A stretch of 64,000 nt of DNA. Origin: Anaerolineales bacterium (GTDB lineage Bacteria; Chloroflexota; Anaerolineae; Anaerolineales; UBA11579). Made by a program: the position numbers and the translations under genes. A model generated the notes under the pieces. It did no database searches. It had not been told where the DNA came from and was given only the letters and a program-made list of their open reading frames with translations. Positions 10,393 to 17,296 of this stretch are shown here, in pieces. Within the stretch, counting starts at the first letter, position 1; each line of letters starts with the position of its first letter. The stretch is from NCBI GenBank assembly GCA_019637675.1, contig JAHBVE010000001.1, positions 310,001 to 374,000 of the forward strand, read 5' to 3'.

Positions 10393-10950
10393 TTAATCTG
10401 TTCGCCAGTATTGGCCGTTGGCGCGCTGCATGAGTTTGAATTCGATGAGGCCGCGGCGCAGGCTGGCGGTGTCGTCGTGCAGGCGGCTGAGGGTGGTGTT
10501 GAGCTCTTTTTCGGAGTAGCGTTTGTTGGGCTTGAAGAGGCTGGCGGCGTGGCGCAGGACGACTTCGAGCTTTTTGCGCTGGGCGGGCAGGGACTTGAGG
10601 CGGCCGTCAGGCCGGCTGAAGTTATGCAAGACGGCGCGGTCGTAGGCGTGCATGTCGACATCGTTGGCGAGGGCGGGCAGGGTGTCTTTGGCGAGCAGGC
10701 GCTCGGCCATGTATTCGAGGCGGTCAGTGCGTAGTTCGTAGATGCTGTAATGGCCTTCGGCGCGGGCGCGTACGAGACCGGCGCGAGCGAGGATGTTGAG
10801 GTGGTGCGAGACGGTGGGCTCGGAGAGCTGGAGCAGGCTGGCGAGCTCTTCGACGGCGTGGGGGGATTGGGCGAGGATGCCGGCGATCTTGAGGCGTTTG
10901 GGTTCGGCGAGGGCTTTGAAGAATTCGAGGAGGTCGGTTTGGGTGGTCAT
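10393..10950 (-). CDS. ArsR-family regulator with C-terminal DUF2087 domain
   Basis: A 185-residue DNA-binding protein. Residues 1-85 form a winged helix of the ArsR type (EFFKALAEPKRLKIAGIL, then LSEPTVSHHLNILARAGLV as the recognition helix, then the wing YSIYELR). Residues about 120-182 match DUF2087 (EVVLRHAASLFKPNKRYSEKE... RGLIEFKLMQRANGQYWR), a domain often attached to small HTH regulators. No metal-binding Cys motif is present, so metal sensing is unlikely; the signal is unknown. The ATG at 10950 is followed upstream by two direct GTCTAATTG repeats, a likely autoregulatory operator. The gene is isolated between repeat-rich gaps. Confidence 0.88.
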   Translation of the reverse strand: MTTQTDLLEFFKALAEPKRLKIAGILAQSPHAVEELASLLQLSEPTVSHHLNILARAGLVRARAEGHYSIYELRTDRLEYMAERLLAKDTLPALANDVDMHAYDRAVLHNFSRPDGRLKSLPAQRKKLEVVLRHAASLFKPNKRYSEKELNTTLSRLHDDTASLRRGLIEFKLMQRANGQYWRTD

Positions 10951-10957
10951 ATGAGGG

Positions 10958-10986
10958 GTCTAATTGATTAGATGGTTGTCTAATTG
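10958..10986. promoter_or_regulatory. Direct repeats, candidate operator of the ArsR-like gene
   Basis: GTCTAATTG occurs at 10958-10966 and again at 10978-10986, exactly 20 bp apart (two helical turns), 8-36 bp upstream of the start codon on the opposite strand. The AT-rich motif stands out from the GC-rich surroundings. Confidence 0.5.
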
Positions 10987-11029
10987 TAGTGGAGGGTGGT
11001 TGGTAGGTCAAGGGGATGGGGGTGTATGT

Positions 11030-11425
11030 GACATGGGCGTTGTTTGGAAGATGTGTGAATGATGGGTCCTTCCCTGGTCTGGGTTCGGCGATTCTGGTGT
11101 GGATGTAGAAACCCGGTCAGGATGACATGGGGATTTAGCGGGCGGGTCTGAGACCCGCCCCTACGCCGTGCATCCCGAGCGCAGCGAGGGATCCTTGTGG
11201 GGTGTGTATGTGAGATGCGCGCTGCGTGGAAGATGTGTGAATGGTGGGTCCTTCCCTGGTCTGGGTTCGGCGATTCTGGTGTGGATGTAGAAACCCGGTC
11301 AGGATGACACGGGGGTGTTGGGGGAAGGGGCGGTGTTTGGAAGATGTGTGAATACGGATTCCTCCCTGATGTGGCATCGGCGGTCAGGTGTGGATTTATA
11401 GAGCCGGTCGGAATGACAAGGGGTG
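11030..11425. repeat. Second block of AGGATGACA-ending repeats
   Basis: Partial unit at 11036-11127, CCCCTACG palindrome at 11140-11160 (GGGCGGGTC-TGA-GACCCGCCC), full unit at about 11168-11310 and a diverged partial unit at about 11336-11420 ending GGTCGGAATGACA. Units resemble those at 9943 and 10155 and those near 58730, 59780 and 60065. There is no gene in this stretch. Confidence 0.85.
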
Positions 11426-11435
11426 CTAAAACACA

Positions 11436-11462
11436 AAAAGCCGCTCGGAGAGCGGCTTTTTT
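11436..11462 (-). terminator. Intrinsic terminator after rpoD
   Basis: AAAAGCCGCTC-GGA-GAGCGGCTTTT. On the minus strand it follows the rpoD stop by 16 bp. T-runs lie on both sides, so it can work in either direction. Confidence 0.88.
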
Positions 11463-11477
11463 GTTTGGAGTAGGGGA

Positions 11478-12638
11478 TTAGGTGCCCTGGATGTAGTCAC
11501 GCAGTTGGCGGGCGCGCAGGGGGTGGCGCAGGCGGCGCAGGGCTTTGCCTTCGATCTGGCGGATGCGCTCACGGGTGAGGCCGAACTTCTCGCCGACTTC
11601 TTCGAGGGTGTAGTAGCGCCCGTTCTCGAGGCCGAAGCGCAGGCGCAGGATGCGGGCTTCACGCGGGCTGAGCGTGCCGAGGACCTCGTGGACCTTTTGC
11701 TCCATCATGTTCTTGTAGGCGCTCTGGCTGGGGCTGGGGCTGTTCTCGTCTTCGACGAACATGCCGAGCTCGGAGTCTTCCTCGTCGCCGACGGGGCTTT
11801 CGAGCGAGAGCGGCAGCCAACTGACCCGCAGCATCCAATCGATCTTGCCGACATCCTCTTTCATCTCTTTGGCCAACTCCTCCAGCGAGGGCGGCTGGCC
11901 GTTCTTCTGCTCGAGCGTGTGGGCGGTCTTGTAGAGCAGACGAATGCGATCGATCATGTGGACCGGCACGCGGATGGTGCGCCCCTGGTCGGCAATGGCA
12001 CGCGTGATGGTCTGGCGGATCCACCAGGTGGCATAGGTGGAGAAGCGGAAGCCGCGGCGGTGGTCAAACTTGCTGACGGCTTTCATCAGGCCCAGGTTGC
12101 CCTCCTGAATGAGATCGAGGAAGGGCACACCGCGGCCCATGTACTTCTTGGCGATGCTGACCACGAGGCGGGTGTTGGCGCGGATCAGATGATCGCGCGC
12201 CTGGCGGCCGTCCTCGACAATGGCTTCGAGCTGAGTGCGCTTGGCAGGGTTCGTGCCCTGCAGTTTCTTGATCTGGCTGAGGGCCTTCTTGGCGGCCTCG
12301 ATGCGCTTAGCCAGGCTGACCTCCTGCTCCATGTTGAGCAGGGGCACGGCTGACATTTCTTTCAGGTACAGGCCCACCGTATCGATGACCTCGTCGGGAG
12401 GCAGCTCGTAGGCTTCGGCGGCGTCGGCGTCCGGCTCAGCCGTGCCGAGGGCGGCCAGGCTGTCGTCGTCGGCCTCCTCGTCGTTGGCGTAGTGCCATTG
12501 CAGGCGCTGAAAGTCTTGCAGCTCATCCGGCATAAAGCCGCCGGGGCTGGTGTTGTTGGACAGCTCCTCGAGCGGGTTGTCCTCGAACAGCACGGGCTGC
12601 TCGGGTGCGTCGTCATCAGGATGGGACTGAAAAGACAT
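11478..12638 (-). CDS. rpoD: Primary RNA polymerase sigma factor (sigma-70/SigA)
   Basis: A 386-residue sigma-70 family protein. After an acidic N-terminus of about 75 residues come region 1.2 ([21 protein letters not shown]), region 2 with the core-binding and -10-melting segment ([30 protein letters not shown]), region 3 ([12 protein letters not shown]), and region 4 with the -35 recognition helix ([26 protein letters not shown]). The length and intact 2.3-2.4 and 4.2 regions fit a housekeeping sigma factor that recognises TTGACA/TATAAT. The start ATG at 12638 has a perfect AAGGAGG. It lies 36 bp downstream of yceD and is probably transcribed with it from the promoter at 13325-13353. Confidence 0.95.
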   Translation of the reverse strand: MSFQSHPDDDAPEQPVLFEDNPLEELSNNTSPGGFMPDELQDFQRLQWHYANDEEADDDSLAALGTAEPDADAAEAYELPPDEVIDTVGLYLKEMSAVPLLNMEQEVSLAKRIEAAKKALSQIKKLQGTNPAKRTQLEAIVEDGRQARDHLIRANTRLVVSIAKKYMGRGVPFLDLIQEGNLGLMKAVSKFDHRRGFRFSTYATWWIRQTITRAIADQGRTIRVPVHMIDRIRLLYKTAHTLEQKNGQPPSLEELAKEMKEDVGKIDWMLRVSWLPLSLESPVGDEEDSELGMFVEDENSPSPSQSAYKNMMEQKVHEVLGTLSPREARILRLRFGLENGRYYTLEEVGEKFGLTRERIRQIEGKALRRLRHPLRARQLRDYIQGT

Positions 12639-12674
12639 AACTCCTCCTTGCGGTGGCTCAGGTGCGCTACCGAG

Positions 12675-13220
12675 CTACTCTTTCGGGTCCAGCAGGTCTT
12701 TGAGGGCGGCGAAGCGCGGGTCGGCGGCCTCGTCGTCCGGGGTGGGCGGGGTATCGGCGGTTTGGGGATGGCCGCAATCGGTATGGTTGCGGTTGGCGCC
12801 GCACACGCTGCACAGGCCTTTGCAGTCAGGCTGGCAGAGGGGGGTGATGGGCATATCCAGCAGCAGGTATTCGCGAGCCAGGGGGGCGAGATCGATCTGG
12901 TGGCTGGGGGGCACGAGCAGGTGCGATTCGGTGACGGAGCGCTCGTCGAAGGCATAGAGCTCGGTGAAATCGGTGGCGATGGCCAGCTCGAAGGGGTCGA
13001 GGCAGCGGGCGCAATCGGCCGGGGTGCGGCCGCTGAGGGTGACCTGGGCCACGAGGCCCTGGGGGGTGCGGCCGAAGGTCACCGCGCCCTTGAGGTCACG
13101 CACGGTGAAGTCCTCGGAGAGGACCATTTCGCCCACGTCAAACTCGATGGTGCGGCTGTAACCGGCATCGGCCTTGACCAGGAAGCCTACATTGATGCGT
13201 AAGGGGTTGCTTTTAGCCAT
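12675..13220 (-). CDS. yceD: YceD/DUF177 family protein
   Basis: A 181-residue protein of the DUF177 (YceD) family, whose members are tied to rRNA and large-subunit metabolism. Family landmarks are VTLSGRTPADCARCLDPFE in the middle and the Cys-rich C-terminal block CQPDCKGLCSVCGANRNHTDCGH, likely a metal site. In most genomes yceD sits directly before rpmF (ribosomal protein L32). Here no rpmF follows and rpoD takes its place. The ATG at 13220 is preceded by a leader of about 100 nt with a hairpin followed by five Ts. Confidence 0.88.
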   Translation of the reverse strand: MAKSNPLRINVGFLVKADAGYSRTIEFDVGEMVLSEDFTVRDLKGAVTFGRTPQGLVAQVTLSGRTPADCARCLDPFELAIATDFTELYAFDERSVTESHLLVPPSHQIDLAPLAREYLLLDMPITPLCQPDCKGLCSVCGANRNHTDCGHPQTADTPPTPDDEAADPRFAALKDLLDPKE

Positions 13221-13270
13221 GGTGAGGGAAAAGTGGAGGGCCGGTAGGGGCGAAATTTAGCGTCCTGATT

Positions 13271-13309
13271 CAAAAAGAATCCTTTGCGACCGAGATTGCA
13301 AAGGATTCT
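13271..13309 (-). promoter_or_regulatory. Leader hairpin with T-run upstream of yceD-rpoD (possible attenuator)
   Basis: Perfect 12-bp inverted repeat: AGAATCCTTTGC at 13276-13287 and GCAAAGGATTCT at 13298-13309, loop of 10. Read on the minus strand the stem is followed by TTTTTG, as in an intrinsic terminator. It lies about 10 nt after the predicted transcription start and about 50 nt before yceD. It could attenuate transcription, protect the 5' end, or stop read-through. Confidence 0.65.
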
Positions 13310-13324
13310 GAATAAGTTTCGCAG

Positions 13325-13353
13325 ATTATAACAAAAATTGCAGAATCGGTCAA
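13325..13353 (-). promoter_or_regulatory. Sigma-70 promoter of yceD-rpoD
   Basis: On the minus strand TTGACC (13348-13353), a 17-bp spacer, then TATAAT (13325-13330). This is close to consensus in a GC-rich genome. The predicted start near 13318 puts the hairpin at 13271-13309 at the very 5' end of the mRNA. Confidence 0.8.
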
Positions 13354-13467
13354 TCACCAGCCGAAAATGCAGGCGGAGTCAGGGAAGCTGCCCTGTACGT
13401 ACGGGTTTTGGGCTACTGAGTAGAGTCTTTGTTCTGAATCGGGCTTTTTGCGAAACGCTTTTTTGCG

Positions 13468-13473
13468 TAGAAT
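13468..13473 (+). promoter_or_regulatory. -10 element of leaderless rdgB
   Basis: TAGAAT ends exactly 6 nt before the rdgB ATG and no Shine-Dalgarno is present, so the transcript should begin at or next to the A of the start codon. Confidence 0.55.
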
Positions 13474-13479
13474 GCTGGC

Positions 13480-14085
13480 ATGCCCAAACTGCTGATCGCC
13501 ACCAATAACCAGGGGAAAGTGCAGGAATTTGAGGCCCTGCTGGCTGGGCTGCCAGAGATCGAGCTGTGCACCCCAGCCCAGCTTGGCCTGGCGCTCGACC
13601 CGCCGGAGACGGGCGCTACATATATGGAGAACGCGGCTATCAAGGCGCTGGCATTCGCCCAGGCGGCCCAGTTGCCGGCGCTGGCCGACGACAGCGGGCT
13701 GGAGGTGGCCGCCCTGGCGGGGGCGCCCGGGCTGCACTCGGCGCGCTATGCCAGCCCGCAGGGGGCGACGGACGCGGACAACCGCGCCTATCTGCTGGCG
13801 CAGCTGGCTACGCATGCGCCGCCGTGGCCGGCGCGCTTCGTCTCCAGCGTGTGCCTGGCCCTGCCGGACGGGCGCACCTTCTTTGCCGAGGGCGAGTGCG
13901 TTGGCGAGATCACTGCGCAGGCACGCGGCAGCGGCGGCTTTGGCTACGATGCGCTGTTCGTGGTGGCCGGCACCGGGCTGACGATGGCGGAGCTGCGCTT
14001 CGAGGACAAGAACCAGATCAGCCACCGGGCGCGGGCGGTGCAGGGAATGAGCGGTCAGCTAAGAGCTGTAAGCGGTAAGCCATAA
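13480..14085 (+). CDS. rdgB: XTP/dITP diphosphatase (RdgB/HAM1)
   Basis: Housecleaning nucleotide pyrophosphatase of 201 residues that hydrolyses non-canonical XTP/dITP to the monophosphates. Family motifs in order are LLIATNNQGKVQEF (phosphate-binding start), ADDSGLEVAALAGAPGLHSARYA (metal and base binding), GSGGFGYDALF, and ISHRARA near the C-terminus. The last residues (LRAVSGKP) are encoded by a dispersed AGCTGTAAGCGGTAAG repeat, so the original stop seems to have been replaced by repeat DNA. The start at 13480 gives the canonical MPKLLIATNN, with a -10 hexamer 6 nt upstream. Confidence 0.95.
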   Translation: MPKLLIATNNQGKVQEFEALLAGLPEIELCTPAQLGLALDPPETGATYMENAAIKALAFAQAAQLPALADDSGLEVAALAGAPGLHSARYASPQGATDADNRAYLLAQLATHAPPWPARFVSSVCLALPDGRTFFAEGECVGEITAQARGSGGFGYDALFVVAGTGLTMAELRFEDKNQISHRARAVQGMSGQLRAVSGKP

Positions 14086-14291
14086 GCAAAGCAAGGAAAC
14101 CTCACCACAAAGACACAAAGGGCACAAAGGAAAATCAATCTTCATAAGGCAAAGACAAGCGGACATAAACAACAGTTCCGTAACCTGACTACGAGGGCAT
14201 AAAGGAAGTTCAAAAAAGTATTCTTTGTGTTCTTTGTGCCTTTGTGGTTGCTTTGCTTTAGCTTACAGCTTACAGCTTATGGCTTACAGCT
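14064..14291. repeat. Long imperfect inverted repeat after rdgB
   Basis: The left arm (14064-14130) reads AGCTGTAAGCGGTAAGCCAT..., then CACCACAAAGACACAAAGG. The right arm (14220-14291) is its imperfect reverse complement, TTCTTTGTGCCTTTGTGGTT... then TTACAGCTTATGGCTTACAG. The arms flank about 90 bp of AT-richer spacer. The shape suggests a small MITE-like or fold-back element. Single arms recur at 9789-9870 and 10365-10395. The 260-bp gap contains no gene other than the rdgB tail. Confidence 0.75.
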
Positions 14292-14345
14292 ATAAACGGC
14301 TATAATCAGATGAATCAGCAATCAAATTGAGCTAAGGACCCTTGA

Positions 14346-14834
14346 ATGACCTACGAAGAAGTGCTGGAAAAAGCAGTGGCCGAGGGCGCGATCCGGGCCT
14401 TTCGTCTGAGTGACAACACCGCGTATGCGTATCGCTTGAAGGATGGCAAGTACCAGGCGCGCAGCCTGGTGGCCCGCGACGGCAACTGGGCGCTCGGCCC
14501 GGTGCTGGTGAGCGGCAAAGCCGTGGGGCGCACGGCCGACGGCTGGTACGAGGTGGTTGGTCTGCCGCACCGCGCCCAGCCCATCGGCGGCGAGGCGGCC
14601 GAGCACAACGCCGGCTACAGCGATGTCAGCCTGCGCCAGTGCTACAGCTGCAAGCAGTTCAAGCCGCAGGCCGAGTTCGCCCGCGAGGGCGGCGACGCCC
14701 ACCGCAACTGGGAATGCAACGAGTGCTACGAGCGCCGCACGCGCGAGCTGGCCATGCTGGCCCCGAGCCGCCGCGGCGACTTCCTGGACAAAGACACCCT
14801 GGTGTCGCCGCCGCCGCCGCAGGGCAAGATCTAA
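14346..14834 (+). CDS. Hypothetical protein with a CxxC zinc-ribbon-like motif
   Basis: A 162-residue soluble protein I do not recognise as a named family. Residues 1-85 look like a small beta-rich domain (AYRLKDGKYQARSLVARDGNWALGP). Residues about 98-130 carry two Cys pairs, QCYSCKQFKPQAEF and WECNECYERR, spaced as in zinc ribbons or HNH-adjacent knuckles, but with no HNH catalytic residues. The C-terminal tail is polar and Pro-rich. The ATG at 14346 has AAGGA upstream and TATAAT near 14300. The stop overlaps the start of the next gene (TAATG), so the two are translationally coupled. Confidence 0.7.
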   Translation: MTYEEVLEKAVAEGAIRAFRLSDNTAYAYRLKDGKYQARSLVARDGNWALGPVLVSGKAVGRTADGWYEVVGLPHRAQPIGGEAAEHNAGYSDVSLRQCYSCKQFKPQAEFAREGGDAHRNWECNECYERRTRELAMLAPSRRGDFLDKDTLVSPPPPQGKI

Positions 14835-15016
14835 TGTCGCTGCTCAAACTGTTCGCGATCGGTCTGGGCCTGATGGGCTTCATCTTCCTGCTGCAGGGGC
14901 TGGGCCTGACGGCCAATATCATGGCGCCGAGCTTCATGGACAACGACCTGCGCTGGTCACTGGTGGGCATTGTGGCCATGGTGGCGGCCCTGCTGCTGTG
15001 GCAGCGCAAGGCCTGA
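14834..15016 (+). CDS. Small two-helix membrane protein
   Basis: A 60-residue protein with two hydrophobic segments (LFAIGLGLMGFIFLLQGLGL and LVGIVAMVAALLLW) joined by a short loop with NDLRWS. Starting Met overlaps the stop of the zinc-ribbon gene by one base. No family assigned. The arrangement, a soluble Cys-motif protein coupled to a small membrane protein, suggests that the two act together (inference). Confidence 0.7.
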   Translation: MSLLKLFAIGLGLMGFIFLLQGLGLTANIMAPSFMDNDLRWSLVGIVAMVAALLLWQRKA

Positions 15017-15035
15017 CCTCGAAATGCGCACATTT

Positions 15036-15063
15036 CAATGCGCCGAGCTAGCTCGGCGCATTG
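15036..15063 (+). terminator. Palindromic terminator candidate
   Basis: CAATGCGCCGAGC-TA-GCTCGGCGCATTG, perfect 13-bp arms, followed by GTTTTAAA. It lies 19 bp after the small membrane-protein gene. The T-run is short. Confidence 0.6.
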
Positions 15064-15179
15064 GTTTTAAAGGGGCCGGCAGCCCCTAAAAAGTACCATT
15101 TGGCTCATACGGTTTTGCGTGTTTAATCGTTATACATGAAGGCTGTTCCCCAATACCGGACAGTCTTTTGGAGGAAGAG

Positions 15180-16004
15180 ATGCGTTCACATAAAGTTGTA
15201 CTGACCTCATTGTTGGCGCTGGCCGTGCTGCTGGCCGCCTGTGGCGGCCTGAGCACGGAAGACGCCATTGCTACGGGCATTGCCCAGACCCAGCAGATCA
15301 GCGAGCTGGAGACGGCCGCGGCGGGCGGCGGGCCTACGGCCACGCCGGCTGCGCAGCAGACGGCGGCGCCTTCGGCGACCGAGGCCGGCGAGCCGACCTC
15401 GTCGATCGCGTTGGTGTCAGTGACCACTGACACCAACTGCCGCTCCGGCCCCAGCCAGCACTACACCCTCATCACGACGGTGCGGGTTGGCCAGCAGGTA
15501 GAGGTGCTCAAGACCTTTGACGGCTCGGACTATGTGGTGGTGCAGAACCCCAACAGCTCTGGCGACTGCTGGCTGTGGCTGCGTTATGCCAGCACGTCTG
15601 ACTTTAGCGACTACAACCTGCCGACGGCTACCCAGCCGCCCACACCTACGCCCACGATCACGCCTTCGCCCACGCCGTCCTTCGACTGGTCGGGCAACTG
15701 GACCATCCGCGTATTCCACGGCGGGGTCGAGCGCACGGGGGCGATGAGCTGCTCGGTGACGGGCATGAACCTGACCTGCAGCGCGGTGACCAACCCGGGC
15801 GCGTTCGCGTATTCGTTCACCGGCACGATCGCGGCCGGCCACCAGAATGCCAGCGGCACTTTTGGGGGCACGGGCAGCGGCAACTGGCAGGCGCACATCA
15901 CGGCGCCGGGCTCGGCCCAATTCATCGGCAATTTGGATATGGGCAGCTGGGAGTTCTGCGGTACGCGTTCTGGGGGCTTCCCCAGCCCGTGCAAGTGGCC
16001 TTAG
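15180..16004 (+). CDS. SH3-domain lipoprotein A
   Basis: A 274-residue exported lipoprotein. The signal peptide VVLTSLLALAVLLAACGG ends in a lipobox (LAAC). An Ala-rich helix (LSTEDAIATGIAQTQQISELETAAAGGG) is followed by a low-complexity linker, then a bacterial SH3-like domain (NCRSGPSQHYTLITTVRVGQQVEVLK... CWLWLRYAS) at about 85-145. Then come a TPTPTPT linker and a C-terminal beta domain ending in EFCGTRSGGFPSPC. SH3-like domains of this type usually bind cell-wall or surface polymers. The gene has a clear GGAGGAAGAG before the ATG. It is a tandem paralogue of the next gene, with near-identical signal, helix and SH3 regions. Confidence 0.88.
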   Translation: MRSHKVVLTSLLALAVLLAACGGLSTEDAIATGIAQTQQISELETAAAGGGPTATPAAQQTAAPSATEAGEPTSSIALVSVTTDTNCRSGPSQHYTLITTVRVGQQVEVLKTFDGSDYVVVQNPNSSGDCWLWLRYASTSDFSDYNLPTATQPPTPTPTITPSPTPSFDWSGNWTIRVFHGGVERTGAMSCSVTGMNLTCSAVTNPGAFAYSFTGTIAAGHQNASGTFGGTGSGNWQAHITAPGSAQFIGNLDMGSWEFCGTRSGGFPSPCKWP

Positions 16005-16041
16005 AATGGGAGCACGCTTTTTATCAATTTGAGGAGAGAGT

Positions 16042-16887
16042 ATGACCATTCGTAAAGGCACACTTGTAGTTCTGGCTGGGTTGGCCCTGCTGCTGGCTGC
16101 GTGTGGCGGGCTGAGCACGGAGGATGCGATCGCCACCGGCATCGCCCAGACCATGCAGATCAGCCAGTTGGAGACGGCCGCAGCCGGCGGCGGAAGCGGG
16201 GCGCAAGCCACCGCCGTGCCGCAAGGCGGCGGTGGCGGCGGTGGGGATGCAGGCGGCAGCGGCGAGGCGACCAGCACGCTGGTGCCCACGACCGGCCCCG
16301 TGTTCGTCACGGTGAGCCAGGACACCAACTGCCGCTCTGGCCCCAGTTTGGCCTATCGGCTGATCACTACCATCTCTACAGGGCAGCAGGCGGAAGTGCT
16401 GAAGACCTTCCCCAACTCGGAGTATGTGGTGGTGCAGAACCCCAACGGCGGCGGTGACTGCTGGCTGTGGCTGCGCTACGCCAGTATGAGCGACTTCACG
16501 GCGTATAACCTGCCGACGGCCACCCAGCCGCCGACGCCGACGCCGACTTTGACGCCCACGCCGATGCCGAGCTTTGGCGAGGGCGCGTGGACGAACAAGA
16601 CCTCGGATGGCGTGAGCACGTACAACAGTTCCATCACGTTCACTGTTTCGGGCAACTCGATCAGTGGAAGCACCAATTGGGCCGGGTTGACCTATACCTT
16701 CACTGGCACGCTATCTAGTAACGGACAGCAGGCCTCGGGCACCTGGACCAGCAGCTTCCCGGAAAGTGGCAATTGGGTTGCCTTCTTGCTGAACCACAAC
16801 CAGTTCAACGGGAACATCGGGAGTGGCTGGTCGTTCTGCGGCTGGCGCGGTGGGGCAGGTGAGCCCGGCCCCTGCCTGGCTCCGTAA
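16042..16887 (+). CDS. SH3-domain lipoprotein B
   Basis: A 281-residue paralogue of the preceding gene, 37 bp downstream. It shares the lipobox (LLAACGG), the helix LSTEDAIATGIAQTMQIS, the SH3 core DTNCRSGPSLAYRLITTI... DCWLWLRYAS and the PTPTPTLTPTPMPS linker, but differs in a Gly-rich insert and in the last 100 residues (GAWTNKTSDGV... WSFCGWRG). The C-terminal halves are both Ser/Thr/Gly-rich beta domains closed by a Cys pair. GAGGAGAGAG precedes the ATG. A strong terminator at 16912 ends this unit, so A and B are probably one operon produced by tandem duplication. Confidence 0.88.
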   Translation: MTIRKGTLVVLAGLALLLAACGGLSTEDAIATGIAQTMQISQLETAAAGGGSGAQATAVPQGGGGGGGDAGGSGEATSTLVPTTGPVFVTVSQDTNCRSGPSLAYRLITTISTGQQAEVLKTFPNSEYVVVQNPNGGGDCWLWLRYASMSDFTAYNLPTATQPPTPTPTLTPTPMPSFGEGAWTNKTSDGVSTYNSSITFTVSGNSISGSTNWAGLTYTFTGTLSSNGQQASGTWTSSFPESGNWVAFLLNHNQFNGNIGSGWSFCGWRGGAGEPGPCLAP

Positions 16888-16911
16888 GCCGTACGCGTTT
16901 TTGGATCTCTG

Positions 16912-16948
16912 GCGGGGTGGTGCATACATGCACCACCCCGCTTTTTTT
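16912..16948 (+). terminator. Strong intrinsic terminator
   Basis: GCGGGGTGGTGCAT-AC-ATGCACCACCCCGC followed by seven Ts; 14-bp perfect stem. Confidence 0.92.
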
Positions 16949-16949
16949 G

Positions 16950-17245
16950 TTTCATCTTAGGCGGGGATTGTTGCAGCTGCGCTGCAGCTCGCAATGGCGT
17001 ACTGGGTTGGGGATTGCTTCGTCCGTTGCCGCTGCTGCGCAGCGCCTACTCCTCGCAATGACGGTTGGAGTTGAAGATTGCTTCGGGGCTGAAAGTTGCA
17101 TGTTCATGCAACTTTCAGCGCACCTCGCAATAACGTATTGGGTTGGGGATTGTTGCAGCTACGCTGCAGCTCGCAATGACGGATGAGGTTGGGATTGTTG
17201 CAGCTACGCTGCACTTCGCGATGACTGCGGTTTCATTTTGCGGAC
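16950..17245. repeat. GCAATGACG-type repeat cluster
   Basis: About 300 bp of degenerate units of the form GGGGATTGTTGCAGCTACGCTGCAGCTCGCAATGACG, seen at about 16962, 17010, 17070, 17141 and 17190. The inner parts vary and are often self-complementary (GCAGCTACGCTGC). This is a different family from the AGGATGACA units at 9.9-11.4 kb. No ORF here is credible. Confidence 0.8.
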
Positions 17246-17296
17246 GGTAAGATAGTGTGCGTTTATTTTGTGCTGCACCTTGCTCCTGGAGGATGA

